A DNA stretch of 64,000 bases from Salvia splendens (taxonomy: Eukaryota; Streptophyta; Magnoliopsida; Lamiales; Lamiaceae), in NCBI RefSeq assembly GCF_004379255.2, contig NC_056035.1, forward strand, positions 30,271,208-30,335,207, written 5' to 3'. This document shows, one piece after another, positions 45,040-55,439 of the stretch (position 1 is its first letter; each line of letters starts with the position of its first letter). The notes under the pieces are model-generated. The model did not search any database. It saw nothing but the letters and a program-made list of their open reading frames with translations, and was not told the origin of the DNA. Both the position numbers and the translations under genes were made by a program.

Positions 45040-46531
45040 TGAAAGATGCAGCAGGGTGCGTTGGTGTCGTTCAAGCAAGGATATATCCTACTGGTCAGGA
45101 TAGAGATCCTAACTAAGCCTAGACCCTGGTTTCAAAGATTCCTCAACCCTCTTCTACTGGGTAGTATAGTGAAGGTAGGGGTCGAATCCCACAGAGATGG
45201 TGCGTTAAAACTATTGTGGTGATATTCTGGATGGTTTGGTTAGCTACCACGCTTGGGTTGAGTCTCTACCTAGACGGGAAATTAAGATGGTGTCCTACTG
45301 ACTAGGAAGGGTGAATGGTGGTCGACATGTAGTGGTGTACGTGGAATTATGGTGGATGCGGTGTAACAGAAAATATGCGGAAAGTACTAGGTTTCTATAA
45401 AAGGCTAAACAGAAAAGCAGAGAATAAGTGGTAGTTGTGGTGACTAGGCTGACAGATCTGCAGGGTGTACTAAAGGTGAAGGACAAAAAGCAAAAGACAT
45501 CTAAAAAGCAAAAGTGGTCCCAAACTTGGATATGGACATCATCTTCTTCAACGAACACAAACTAAAATCAGAAAAACAAACCAGATTCAGCACCATAAAA
45601 ACACAGATTAATAACTCACGAACACAAATCTACAATCAAAAATTCCAAATCGAAAATCAAACATCGAAACTGAAATCCCGCCTACTGATCAGCATGGAAG
45701 AAGACAAGAAACACATAACTGCACCTTGCATGACACAAACCTCTATGAAATAAAAGTAAACAGATTATGCTAACTCGAAGAAGTAAACTACTAACTGGAA
45801 ACACACGATTCGATACTCAAAACGACCAGAAACTCTAGATCTAAGCTAACTAGGCAGAAGGAAAAGAGATCGGCGAAGTAAACTGAACAGAAAACAACTT
45901 CATAGCATAAACACGTTCGGATCTTCAACAAGTACTTCAAAAGCAGAAAATATCCAAAAGCAACAAAGATCCAACGTAAGGAAAAACAAGCAATTTAACT
46001 ACGAAAGCGAAATAAAAGTGTTTTGCCACTCCGGGCGATGGAACTCCTAAACTATGATCTTGCTGGCTGGAATAAGGATGACTGGTACTCCGGGAACATC
46101 TGGGCGTCAGGTGATCATGGCTGAGGCGAGGCAAGAAGTGGGACACGGCTGAAAGACTGGTATTACCGAGAGAATTCTCTACCTAAAGATGGTGGTGAAT
46201 GAGTGAATGTGTCTCTTCTCTCTCCTTCTTGACTTCCTTTTATAGGGAGGCTTACCCTTGATTTTAGGGTAAATCCTCATTGCAAGTTGACTTCTTTGCC
46301 CTCCATTGTGGGTAATCCGTCCCAGCTATCCGTCTTCTCCATCTCAAGCCGTTTCAGCACGAATACTGATCAGTATGAGATTATGCTGGCGCCCTTTTTC
46401 ACCTAAACATTCCGAAACTTCTCTACTGGCTAGAACACTTAACCTGCACACTTTGAGCAACTGTTTTGCAGATATAATCAATTTTGCACATCATACTGAC
46501 CAGTAACCAAGGCCTAGAATACGACTTATCA
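45040..46531 (-). repeat. Athila A 5' LTR (1,492 bp)
   Basis: TGATAAGTCG to GCATCTTTCA on the minus strand, with TATAAAAGG at 46236-46244. It contains the 105-bp segment missing from the 3' LTR. AAGCA follows at 46532-46536. Confidence 0.92.
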
Positions 46532-47252
46532 AAGCAGTAGAGAAGTCCAGAGCCCCTCCACTGCCCGCTCCCAAGGAGAAGCCATATGTTCCACCACCGC
46601 CGGAGGAGCACCATAACTATTACTACGAGTTCCCTCCTGAAGTGGAGCCGCAAACTCAGGTGAATGCCGTCGGCCATTGGAACTCAAATGGCAACTGGAT
46701 CCAGGGAAAGCAGACGGATGCTCCATGGAGAGATCTTCCCAATTTCAGGTGGAGTGATCAAAACCCAAGCCAACCACCTCAACCATCTACACAACAGATG
46801 AAGGAAATAGAATGCAGGGTGATCAAGCGAACTGGTCAGGTGGACCACAAGGCAATTAGTCAAGCGGTCACCAGGGTAACTGGTCCAGTGGAAGGCAGCC
46901 CAATTGGTCAGGCAAACATCAAGGCCCCCAGTCAAGCAGCTCCGGGAGGCAACCGAACAATCAAGTGGTGAGCTATGTTCCGCCACATCGGAGGGGAAAT
47001 CAACAACTCCCAGGGAACCAACAATACCATCAGCCCTAGTATCAACCAGACCACTACGGGCCGCCAGACTACCCTCAGCCTAGCCATGGTGGAGGACCTT
47101 CGAATAAAAGATATAACAAGCACCCCAATGAAGGTTCGACAGAAATGATGGTTCCGCACCATCTTAATGATGTGATGTGTGAGATTCAGGAGGCTCAGAA
47201 GGAGCAGAGGGCAGCGCTGGACATGCTTACATAGTAGTTATCTCAAGTTGCC
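46532..47252 (+). pseudogene. Element 2 gag, 3' part
   Basis: It continues the gag frame after the Athila A insertion. A Pro-rich stretch (PPLPAPKEKPYVPPPPEEH) leads to VNAVGHWNSNGNWIQGKQTD and APWRDLPNFRWSDQN, matching Athila A near 43800. A Gln/Ser/Gly-rich tail follows with stops (near 46970, 47038 and 47232). Confidence 0.7.
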
Positions 47253-48592
47253 ATGTCACTGAGAGAGCTGAGAGGCAACGAGGGGAAAATCCCTGCCACG
47301 GTGCAGCAGCCTGGGCGCGAGAATATTAGTGAAGTCTCCCTGAGGTCAGGGAAGGTATACCAGAGCCCCAGCTCACCTGCGGTACCACCAGTATTCAAGC
47401 ATGGACCAAGCCACAAAGAAGAAGGAGAGTCCAGTTCCCCTAATCAAGCCAAAGGGAGAGAAAAAGAGAAAGCGAAAATGGGCGGCGAGACCTCAGGAGA
47501 AAGTCAAGGAGAAGAAGCTGAGAAGGTCAAGCCCTACCCATATCGTGGAATGATCACCAGGAAGAAAGACGCCATGATCAATGTGACCAGTCTATTTAAA
47601 GACGTGGAAGTCAAGGTGCCACTCTTGACGGCATTAAGGATGCCCCCAATCAGCAAATTTATAAAGGACTACCTGGAAGGGAAGGTCAATGAAGAAGGAA
47701 GAATGATTACAGATGAAAATGTCTCTGCAGTGATCAAGCGGAGCGACCTCCCATCGAAGAAGACCGACCCAAAGATGTTCACACTCCCAATTTCGATCTG
47801 AGATATTCAAGTGGAGCACGCAATGTGCGATTTAGGGGCATCCATCAATGTTCTGCCGTATGCTATCTACAAAAAGCTGGGAGAGGCCAAGCTCGTCGAT
47901 ACTGATATCATGATACAGCTGGCCGACAGATCTTGCATTCACTCGGAGGGGATTCTTGAAGATGTAATAGTGAAGGTGAACAACTTTCTATACCCAGCTG
48001 ACTTTTTCGTCATCAAGATGACAGAGCCAGCAGCGAAGGAGTCCAACAGAGTTCTACTGGGAAGACCGTTCCTGTCTACGACCAACACTATAATAGACGT
48101 CCGTAATGGGACGATCAGTTTGGATTTCAATGGAGAGCAATTCTTGTTCAACATTGACGAAGCAATGAAGAGGCCGGCGATAGTGAAAACGTGTATTCAG
48201 TGGATGTGACTGAGCCGCTGGTACATGAGTATCTGAAGGAGGAGTTCCTACAAAGGCAGTTCACAGACTCCGCCGCGGACGAGGAAGTTGAGAAGGAAAT
48301 CACAGACTGGTATGAGGCAATCAACTTGGGCGAGATGGATGATCAAGCCATCACGAAAGCAGTGATGGACTTCAGCGAGCGACCGCGACCAGTTGGGTCA
48401 AGCGGGATCGCTCAAGTGTCTAGCCTCGAGAAGCTGCCTGATCAAGGCGGTCAGCTGAGAAAAGAAGCGGAAGAAAACCCCATGCCTACTGAAGTACCCA
48501 CACCCGCTAAGGAATTGAAGCCACTTCCCGCACATTTGAAGTACGCCTACCTAGGGAAGAATGAGACAATGCCAGTTATCATCAACAACTAG
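47253..48592 (+). pseudogene. Element 2 gag end and protease
   Basis: RMPPISKFIKDYLEGKVNEE corresponds to the end of Athila gag. A TGA at 47799-47801 separates it from the protease, in which VEHAMCDLGASINVLPYAIY carries the catalytic Asp. The 48191-48592 part aligns with the Glu-rich linker before reverse transcriptase, reached by a frame change near 48190. Confidence 0.75.
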
Positions 48593-50141
48593 CTGACCCA
48601 GGGGCAGGAAGACAAATTGCTGGAAGTACTGAGGCCATCGGGTGGAAGTTGACAGATCTGGTGGGCATCGGCCCAGATGTATGCATGCACCATATCAGAT
48701 TGGAAGAATAAGCTAAACCCCATCGTGACCAGCAGTGTAAACTCAACCCCAACATGAGGGAAGAGGTACTCAAGGAGATAGTCAAGCTGGTCTCCATAGG
48801 AATCATCTACTCCATCCCGGATAGCAACTAGGCCAGTCCAGTACATATGGTGCCAAAGAAGGGCGGAATCCAAGTTGTAAAGAACGAGAAGAATGAGCTG
48901 ATTCCAACACAGCCCGTCACTGGGTGGAGGATGTGTATTGATTACAGGAAGCTAAACGCGGCCACAAAGAAAGATCATTTCCCGTTGCTATTCATGGACC
49001 AAATGCTTGAGAAGTTAGCCGGGAAACAATACTTCAGTTTTCTCGATGGGTACAGTGGCTATTTCCAGATCGCGGTGAATCCAGAGGTCCAAGAGAAGAC
49101 CACTTTCACCTGCCCTTTTGGCACCTACGCCTACAGACGAATGCCATTTGGCCTCTGCAACGCCCCAGGCACCTTCCAAAGATGCATGATGAGCATCTTC
49201 TCTTATTTGTTGGAGGATTGTATAAAGATCTTCATGGACGATTTTACCGTCTAAGGGGACACATTTGATCAAGGGCTACATGGCCTAAACAGAGTGATGG
49301 AGAGGTGCCAGCAAAGGGACTTGGTGTTAAACTTTGAGAAATACCATTTCATGGTTACCGAAGGCATTGTCCTGGGCCACGTCGTGTCAAGCAGAGGGAT
49401 CGAAGTGGATCAAGCCAAGGTGGCAGTCATAGCGAAGCTCCCGTACCCGACAAATCAAAAGGAGATCCAGGCCTTCTTGGGTCATGCGAGCTTTTACAGA
49501 CGATTTATCAAAGATTTTATGAAGATAGCCCAGCCATTGGCGAGGCAGCTCTAGAATGATGTGGAGTTCGAGTTTTCCGATGCCTGCAAGGCCGCTTTTC
49601 AGCTATTGAAGGACAGACTGATCAGTTCTCCGATCATCCACGCCCCGACGGGAGTCGCCCCTTCGAGGTGATGTGCGATGCAAGTGATTACGCAGTGGGG
49701 GCGGTCCTGGGTCAAAAGATCGATGGGATAAGCTATGTTATCTTCTAAGCTTCAAAGACTCTCAATCAAGCGCAGAAGAATCACGATACGACATAGAAAG
49801 AGATGTTGTCGGTAGTCTATGCCATCGAGAAGTTCAGACCCTACCTGCTGGGCTCGAAAGTGATTGTCTATACCAATCACACTGCGATCAAATACCTCCT
49901 GGCTAAGAAAGAGTCAAAGCCGCGCTTGATCAGGTGGGTACTCCTGCTACAAGAGTTTGACTGGGAGGCAGTCGACAAGAAGGGCAGTGAGAATAGAGTG
50001 GCTGATCATTTAAGCCGAATCATACAAGAAGACAATGGGGAAGCCATTTCTGACGCCTTCCCTGAAGAGCACTTGTACCTGATCAAGTCAACATCCAGTC
50101 TGCAGTCTATTAACCAAGTTGAGAGGATAAATCAAACTTAG
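48593..50141 (+). pseudogene. Element 2 reverse transcriptase and RNase H
   Basis: Reverse transcriptase motifs TGWRMCIDYRKLN, FLDGYSGYFQ and FMDDF are in 48847-49254; RNase H motifs [16 protein letters not shown] and [11 protein letters not shown] follow, the last with Asn where Athila A has the catalytic Asp. Stops lie near 48591, 48709, 48829, 49252, 49552, 49746 and 49794, and the frame is broken near 48625 and 49650. Confidence 0.75.
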
Positions 50142-51333
50142 CAAGGGAGAGAGATCCACAGGCAGAGGGAGCCATGGTTCGCTGACATGGCCAACTATCT
50201 GGTGACGGGCGAGCTACCCAGGAACGATGAAGTCACAAGGGCGCAAAAGCAGAAACTCAAGTGCGACTCCCTCTATTTCTACTGGGACGATCCTTATCTG
50301 TTGAAGATGGGAGCTGATCAAGTCATCCGACGCTGCATACCAGATTGGGAACAAGAAGACGTATTGGTCCACTGCCAAACGCTAGCTTGTGGCGGTAATT
50401 TCGGTCCGAAGAAGACAACGAGAAAAGTGCTTGACAGCGGGTTCTATTGGCCCTCCCTTCATAAAGACGCCTATGAGTTTTGCAAGAGATGTCCCCGATG
50501 CCAGCTGACTGGAGGGATTTCTGCGAGAGATGAGATGCCACAGATCCCCGTAATAGTGTACGAAATCTTCGATGTGTGGGGGATGGATTTCATGGGAACC
50601 TTCCAATCGTCGGAAGGGAATCTTTATATTCTGGTGGCAGTGGACTGCGTGTCCAAGTGGATAGAGGCTAAGGCGACAAGGACGTGTGAGTCCAAGGAGG
50701 TGGCAAAGTTTTTAAAATCAAATATCTTTACTCGGTACGGGGTACCACGAGCAATCATCTCTGATCAAGGAACTCACTTCGTCAACCGGACCATTGAAGC
50801 TTTAATGAGAAGATACGACATCCACCACCGACTGTCCACGCCTTACCATCCCCAATCAAATGGCCAAGCTGAGGTGTCTAACCGAGAGATCAAGGCGAAC
50901 TTGGAAAAGACGGTAAACCCCACAAGGAAGGATTGGAGCCGTCGACTGGAGGACGCACTCTGGGCGTACAAAACCTCCTTTAAGACGCCGATCGGAATGT
51001 CTTCTTATAGTCTGGTTTTCAAGAAAATGTGCCATTTACATGTGGGAATCGAGCATCAAGCCTTCTGGGCAATCAAAGAGATGAATCTGAATATTGAGTC
51101 CTGTGCTGAAGAAAGGAAATTGCAGCTGCAAGAGCTTGAACAGCTCCGCCTTGAAGCGTACGACTCTGTCATGTGGTATAAAGAAAGGACAAAAATGTGG
51201 CATGACAAAAACCTCCGCAAGAAGGAGCTCAAGGTGGGACAGAAGGTGCTGCTTTTCCAATCAAGACTCAAGTTGATGCCTGGAAAGTTAAGGTCAAGGT
51301 GGATAGGCCCCTATACCATCATCGCCATACGAG
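50142..51333 (+). pseudogene. Element 2 integrase, C-terminally interrupted
   Basis: A long intact frame (50187 on). The zinc-binding region shows [12 protein letters not shown] and CKRCPRC: the second His of the canonical GGHFG is Asn. The acidic triad is present in [14 protein letters not shown] and [12 protein letters not shown]. The frame runs to GPYTIIAIR and is then cut by the LTR of the second minus-strand Athila. The best-preserved gene of this element. Confidence 0.8.
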
Positions 51334-52531
51334 TGATATGTGTGTAGGTTCACGGTGTCGTGTCAAGCAAGGGTGTATCTACCTGATCAGGATAGAATTC
51401 CCAGCCAACCTAAACCTGGTATCAATAAATTCCTCAACCCACTTCTACTGGTTAGTATAGTGGAGGTATGAGTCGAATAAAAGCAAAGGACAAAAGCAAA
51501 AGCAACTAAAAAGCAAAAGTGGTCCCAAACTTGGATGTGGATGATGTCTTTTTCAAAAGGCATGGGCAAAATCAAACAAACTCAGCTTCCATAGATGAAA
51601 TTACAGATTAACAACTCCACAATTCAGATCTACAAATTAATACTCTAAAATCAAAAGATTAATCTAGGGAAACAAAAATCACGCTTACTCGGTGACATGC
51701 AAGGTGGCAGAATTCACGTACTAAGCTTTCGCACTTAACCACGTCAAAACTAATCTAACAACAAACTAAACTGATAATCTCAGATCGTTCAACTCCAAAT
51801 GGAAACATGCTTTCAACACTTAGAAATTAGCGCAAAAATTAGATCTAAGCTACCTAGGCAGAATGAAACAGATTCAAATCGAAAGAGATGCATACAAACA
51901 ACTTCATTGCATAGAACATTTTATCCCAACTAAACACTTTAAAAGCTAACGAATGCTGAATATTCAACAAATCCAACGTAAGAAAACAAGTAACGATTAA
52001 CTAGGAAAGTGAAATAAGATTGTTTTGCCACTCCGGGCGATGAAACTGCTACGACTACGAAATGAACTGGCTGGACGATGGAAGGCGATTCTCCGGTGGA
52101 CTGAGGTAGTTCAGGTGACCATGGCTGTGGTGAGGAACGAGAAGATTTGGATGATGCTGAAAGAACTTCACTACCAAGAGAGAAGATTCTAACTAAGTGT
52201 GAATGTCGATGATGATTCTCTTTCCAAGTGGCTTCCTTATATAGGCAGGCATGCCCTTGCCTTTTAGGGTAGACTCTCTTCGTGAAATGACTCTTTTGAC
52301 CTTGTTTGTGGTTGATCCTTCCCAGCAATCCTTGTTCTCCATCTCGAGCCTTTTTGGCATGCATCCTGGTTAGTATTGCACCATTCTGGCGCTCTTTTCA
52401 CCTGAGTTATCCGACCCCTTTCGTACTGACTGGTACCCATTTCCTGCACACTTTAGCACCTGTTTTGCAGATATTATCTAATTAAGCACGTTATACTGAC
52501 CGGTAACCAAGGCCTAGAATGCGACTTATCA
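51334..52531 (-). repeat. Athila B 3' LTR
   Basis: The U3 start (TGATAAGTCGCATTC on the minus strand, from 52531) matches Athila A. The other boundary near 51334 is approximate. About 270 bp present in Athila A is missing after the 'GAGTCGAAT' block near 51478. Confidence 0.7.
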
Positions 52532-54314
52532 AACTGCTCACACTTACCACATGCTTGTCTTCAAGCGTGAAGAACAAACAAAAGAAATAAGTCGAATTCT
52601 AGCCTGGTTACACCCCTGACCGACCCTATCCTAAACTATACTCTAAATTATGACGCAAAGAAAAACACATACACGACGGACAAACACAAACAAGCACTTA
52701 AACACATTGAACGGGCTATATTTTCAACCATTCCTCCCCTTGGGATCAGGTGCAATCCGGCCTTAGACAGCCTTGAACTTCTGCCGCCCCCTTTTCCTTC
52801 CCAGTCAGTATATCTGCTCGTCAAGATCACCCAAACTCTCGGCTAAACACCAGATTCACTCAGTCACTCATTCCTCACCGGGGATGTTAGGACTGTCTTC
52901 TCTCAAAATGCTGAACCACAGATGCTTCGGACTGAGATCTCACGTGCGGCTCCTGAAGGGCTTTAAGGCTTGTAATGGGGCTATTGGTTTGTAGTGTTTG
53001 GGGTGGATGTTCCTAAGGCTCTAAGGTTAAAAACTACTACTTTATTTTGATGTGGGGAAGCTGTGTGCATTTGGGCTCTTGGCTGTTGCTTCTTTTCGGC
53101 TGGACGTTTCTTGATATTGGACTCCAACTGGTCAGTAGCTTCTTTGTGGCTTCGCCACCCTTATTCCTTCTTCATTCTTTTTGTGGTCAAGTGTTTTCGA
53201 CCATTTTCTTCAACATTTTTTTATTGTGGCTTCGCCACCCTTATTCCCTCTTATTTTTTTTTGGACCTGGAATTTTTCCTGGTCGATTTTCTCCTTGCCC
53301 CTCGACTTCTTTCTCCAGTTGGTTTTTCCTGTCTGTCCTCCTGGGCAGTCGCCTTCTTGCCTTATGCCTCGTACACACACAGTCCCAGTGGCTAGTGGGT
53401 TATATCTGGGTATAGATTTGGCTAGAAAGAGGGGTTCTAATGGATGGTTTTTTTTTTCGGATGGGGGTTTCCTACTGCCTTCAGGACTTGCTACACGCGG
53501 TCACCTTACCATAGGCATCAAGTGGCAGCCAATCTTTTCTTTTCTAAATTGATGGAAAGTGGTTCCACTTAGGCTTATAACTCACCATTTAAGAGGGCTT
53601 TTGTATCTGGCTCTAAGGATGCATTTTTATCTCATACTTGCATCATCTATACTGACTTGGAGATACTAGATGGGGTGGTTTCCATTGTCCAACATGCCTT
53701 ATCTCCCTCAATTCCCCTCACCGTCAGTTCGAGGCAGTTGAGTTTTAAGCCCATTCATAAACACATATATACAAATCCTAGACCTAAACAAACACTAGCA
53801 TATAAAGTTAACACAGACCACACATATATACATGTCATACTGGCCATTGTGTCCCCCCTCCCACTTCACAAGTGTCTGCCCTCAGATACGACTGTGAAGT
53901 AGAAAATGGGAATGGCTAGTATGGCCGACATACAGACGCATTAAAAAAACATGAACAAAACATACTTAGTCTAAAACTTCTCACACTTAGACTATGCAAT
54001 GGGCTAAGTGGGAGAGTTGAAGACTTAAACATAACTCAACAAGCACAAACGTATATATATACATAAATTTCTCACACTTAGACTATACAATAGGCTAAGT
54101 GTGAGTAAACATGCACACGATAAGAACACAAACATATACACATGCACCAAAGTAGCAAACCCTGTACTTCTCACACTTAGACTATTGAATAGGCTAAGTT
54201 CTGTGAATGGGGTTTGCACACACATACTACACAAAATTACTCTACCTAAAACAACAGAACAACAAATAAAAAAAACTAAAACTGAAAAAGAAAACTAACT
54301 GGTTAGTAGGGTGG
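52532..54314 (-). other. Athila B 3' UTR with conserved hairpins
   Basis: The three 27-nt hairpins are at 53984-54010, 54075-54101 and 54174-54200. The nested hairpin has outer arms 53836-53844/53915-53923. The GTGGCTTCGCCAC pair is near 53148 and 53226. No supported coding region. Confidence 0.7.
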
Positions 54315-55141
54315 TCACATATTCCTCCTACTCCTCCGCGGGGTAGGGCTGGGTGCAGGTGGTTCCTCGGGTTCCTCTTCCTCGGTATCAGATTGATTCT
54401 CCTCAGACTCTGCCGGTACATCGACACCTTCTTCCTCTAGTTCTTCTTCCTCCTTCTCTGTTACCTGTGGTTCATTACTCTGGCATCCATGGCCGCTCGT
54501 TCCAGCTCTCTCAGCTGTCTTTCCTTTTGCTAACTCCTTCAGTATGCTCTCCATCACGTTCGTCAGACGGGTCAACTCTGCCCTTGCTTGCCTGTTCTCC
54601 TCTGCTAGTTCAGCCACCGCCCTCTCCAGGTTCGCTTTCCTCTGAGCTTGAACCTGTGAGCCTTGGCCTATTGCTACTCGCCCAGCAGGGATAGCTTCTT
54701 CCCCATGGCGTAAAAATGCGGGGCTTCTTCTCTGATATAGACAGTGTTTGTGCGAACGAAGAAAGGCATATCGAACTGGCCAGGAGGGTCCACCATGTAC
54801 AAGGAAGATAAACCTTCGGCCTCCAAAATAGTTATGTTGTTCCTCACGAAGGCTCCCAATATGTGGCAGAGGGAAAGATTTCTTGCAGGGTGTGTGGCAA
54901 TGAGGTGGCATTGATAAGCGGTCCAGAACCCCAGATGCACTCTCCTCCCGCGCTTGGCACACCAGAGTAGATAGAGTTTGGTCACGGATGTCCGGACGGC
55001 AGAGTTTGATTGCCATAGCAGATTGAAGTCCAGGTAGAGTTGGACGAGGAGCAAGATGGGGTTGTTGAAATGAATGGGGCGGGATATGGTAGATGCAAAC
55101 TGCCCAGCAGCTGGGTGAGTTAACAAACTATAGACTCCCAA
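54315..55141 (-). pseudogene. Athila B third ORF, C-terminal part
   Basis: It starts at the deletion joint; the N-terminal half present in Athila A is missing. FWTAYQCHLIATHPARN and FFVRTNTVYIRE match the other copies. A frame change near 54700 separates the globular part from the coiled coil (AVAELAEENRQARAELTRL) and the acidic tail ending RRSRRNM. Confidence 0.7.
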
Positions 55142-55260
55142 GTATTTACAATATTTACAATTTACTTTAGGTAATTTGGAATTCTACTTGGCCAGCATAT
55201 GCAAACTTTGCTAAAAGAAAACTAGCCCAATGGAAATCCAAATTCCCATCCTACTGGTCA

Positions 55261-55439
55261 TTACGCAACCTTAGTTTGTGGTTGTAGTGGAGTCTCCTCC
55301 ACTACGCCCACATCACTATTATCCCTAAACATCTTCAACCAATGTCCATTAACGATAAAGGGTTCAGAGTTAGGAGTACTCCCTGAAATCTCCACTGCTC
55401 CGTTAGAACGGAGTGCGGTTATGACATATGGTCCTATCC
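55261..55439 (-). pseudogene. Athila B integrase C-terminal tail
   Basis: [38 protein letters not shown] and a short end align with Athila A (38904-39080). Cut at 55439 by the LTR that starts at 55440. Confidence 0.75.

Larger units (their letters stand above)
29062..46531 (-). mobile_element. Complete Athila retrotransposon (Athila A)
   Basis: On the minus strand the order is 5' LTR (46531-45040), primer site, gag, protease, reverse transcriptase/RNase H, integrase, third ORF, 3' UTR with hairpins and 3' LTR (30448-29062). AAGCA flanks both ends. As assembled it is 17.47 kb, but an N gap (34548-34647) is flanked by about 3.13 kb of the same sequence on both sides, so the real length is probably about 14.2 kb. 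LTRs differ at roughly 15 positions by eye over about 1.39 kb plus one 105-bp deletion, so insertion is recent. All three ORFs are broken, so it cannot encode its own machinery. Confidence 0.9.
26750..51333 (+). mobile_element. Old Athila-related element (element 2), hosts two later insertions
   Basis: 5' LTR 26750-27982, tRNA-Asp-type primer site, gag (28156-29061 then 46532-47252), protease, reverse transcriptase/RNase H and integrase to about 51333. A complete minus-strand Athila splits gag and another minus-strand Athila cuts the integrase end, so the 3' part and 3' LTR are not seen. Reading frames carry many stops. GATCAAG occurs about 12 times on the sense strand in roughly 7.1 kb of its own sequence. 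Confidence 0.75.
51334..55439 (-). mobile_element. Second Athila, truncated and internally deleted (Athila B)
   Basis: Minus-strand order: integrase tail (55439-55261), a deletion joint near 55135, part of the third ORF, 3' UTR and 3' LTR. Gag and most of pol are outside the window or lost. It sits in the integrase end of element 2 and is itself cut by the Tekay-type element at 55440. Confidence 0.75.
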
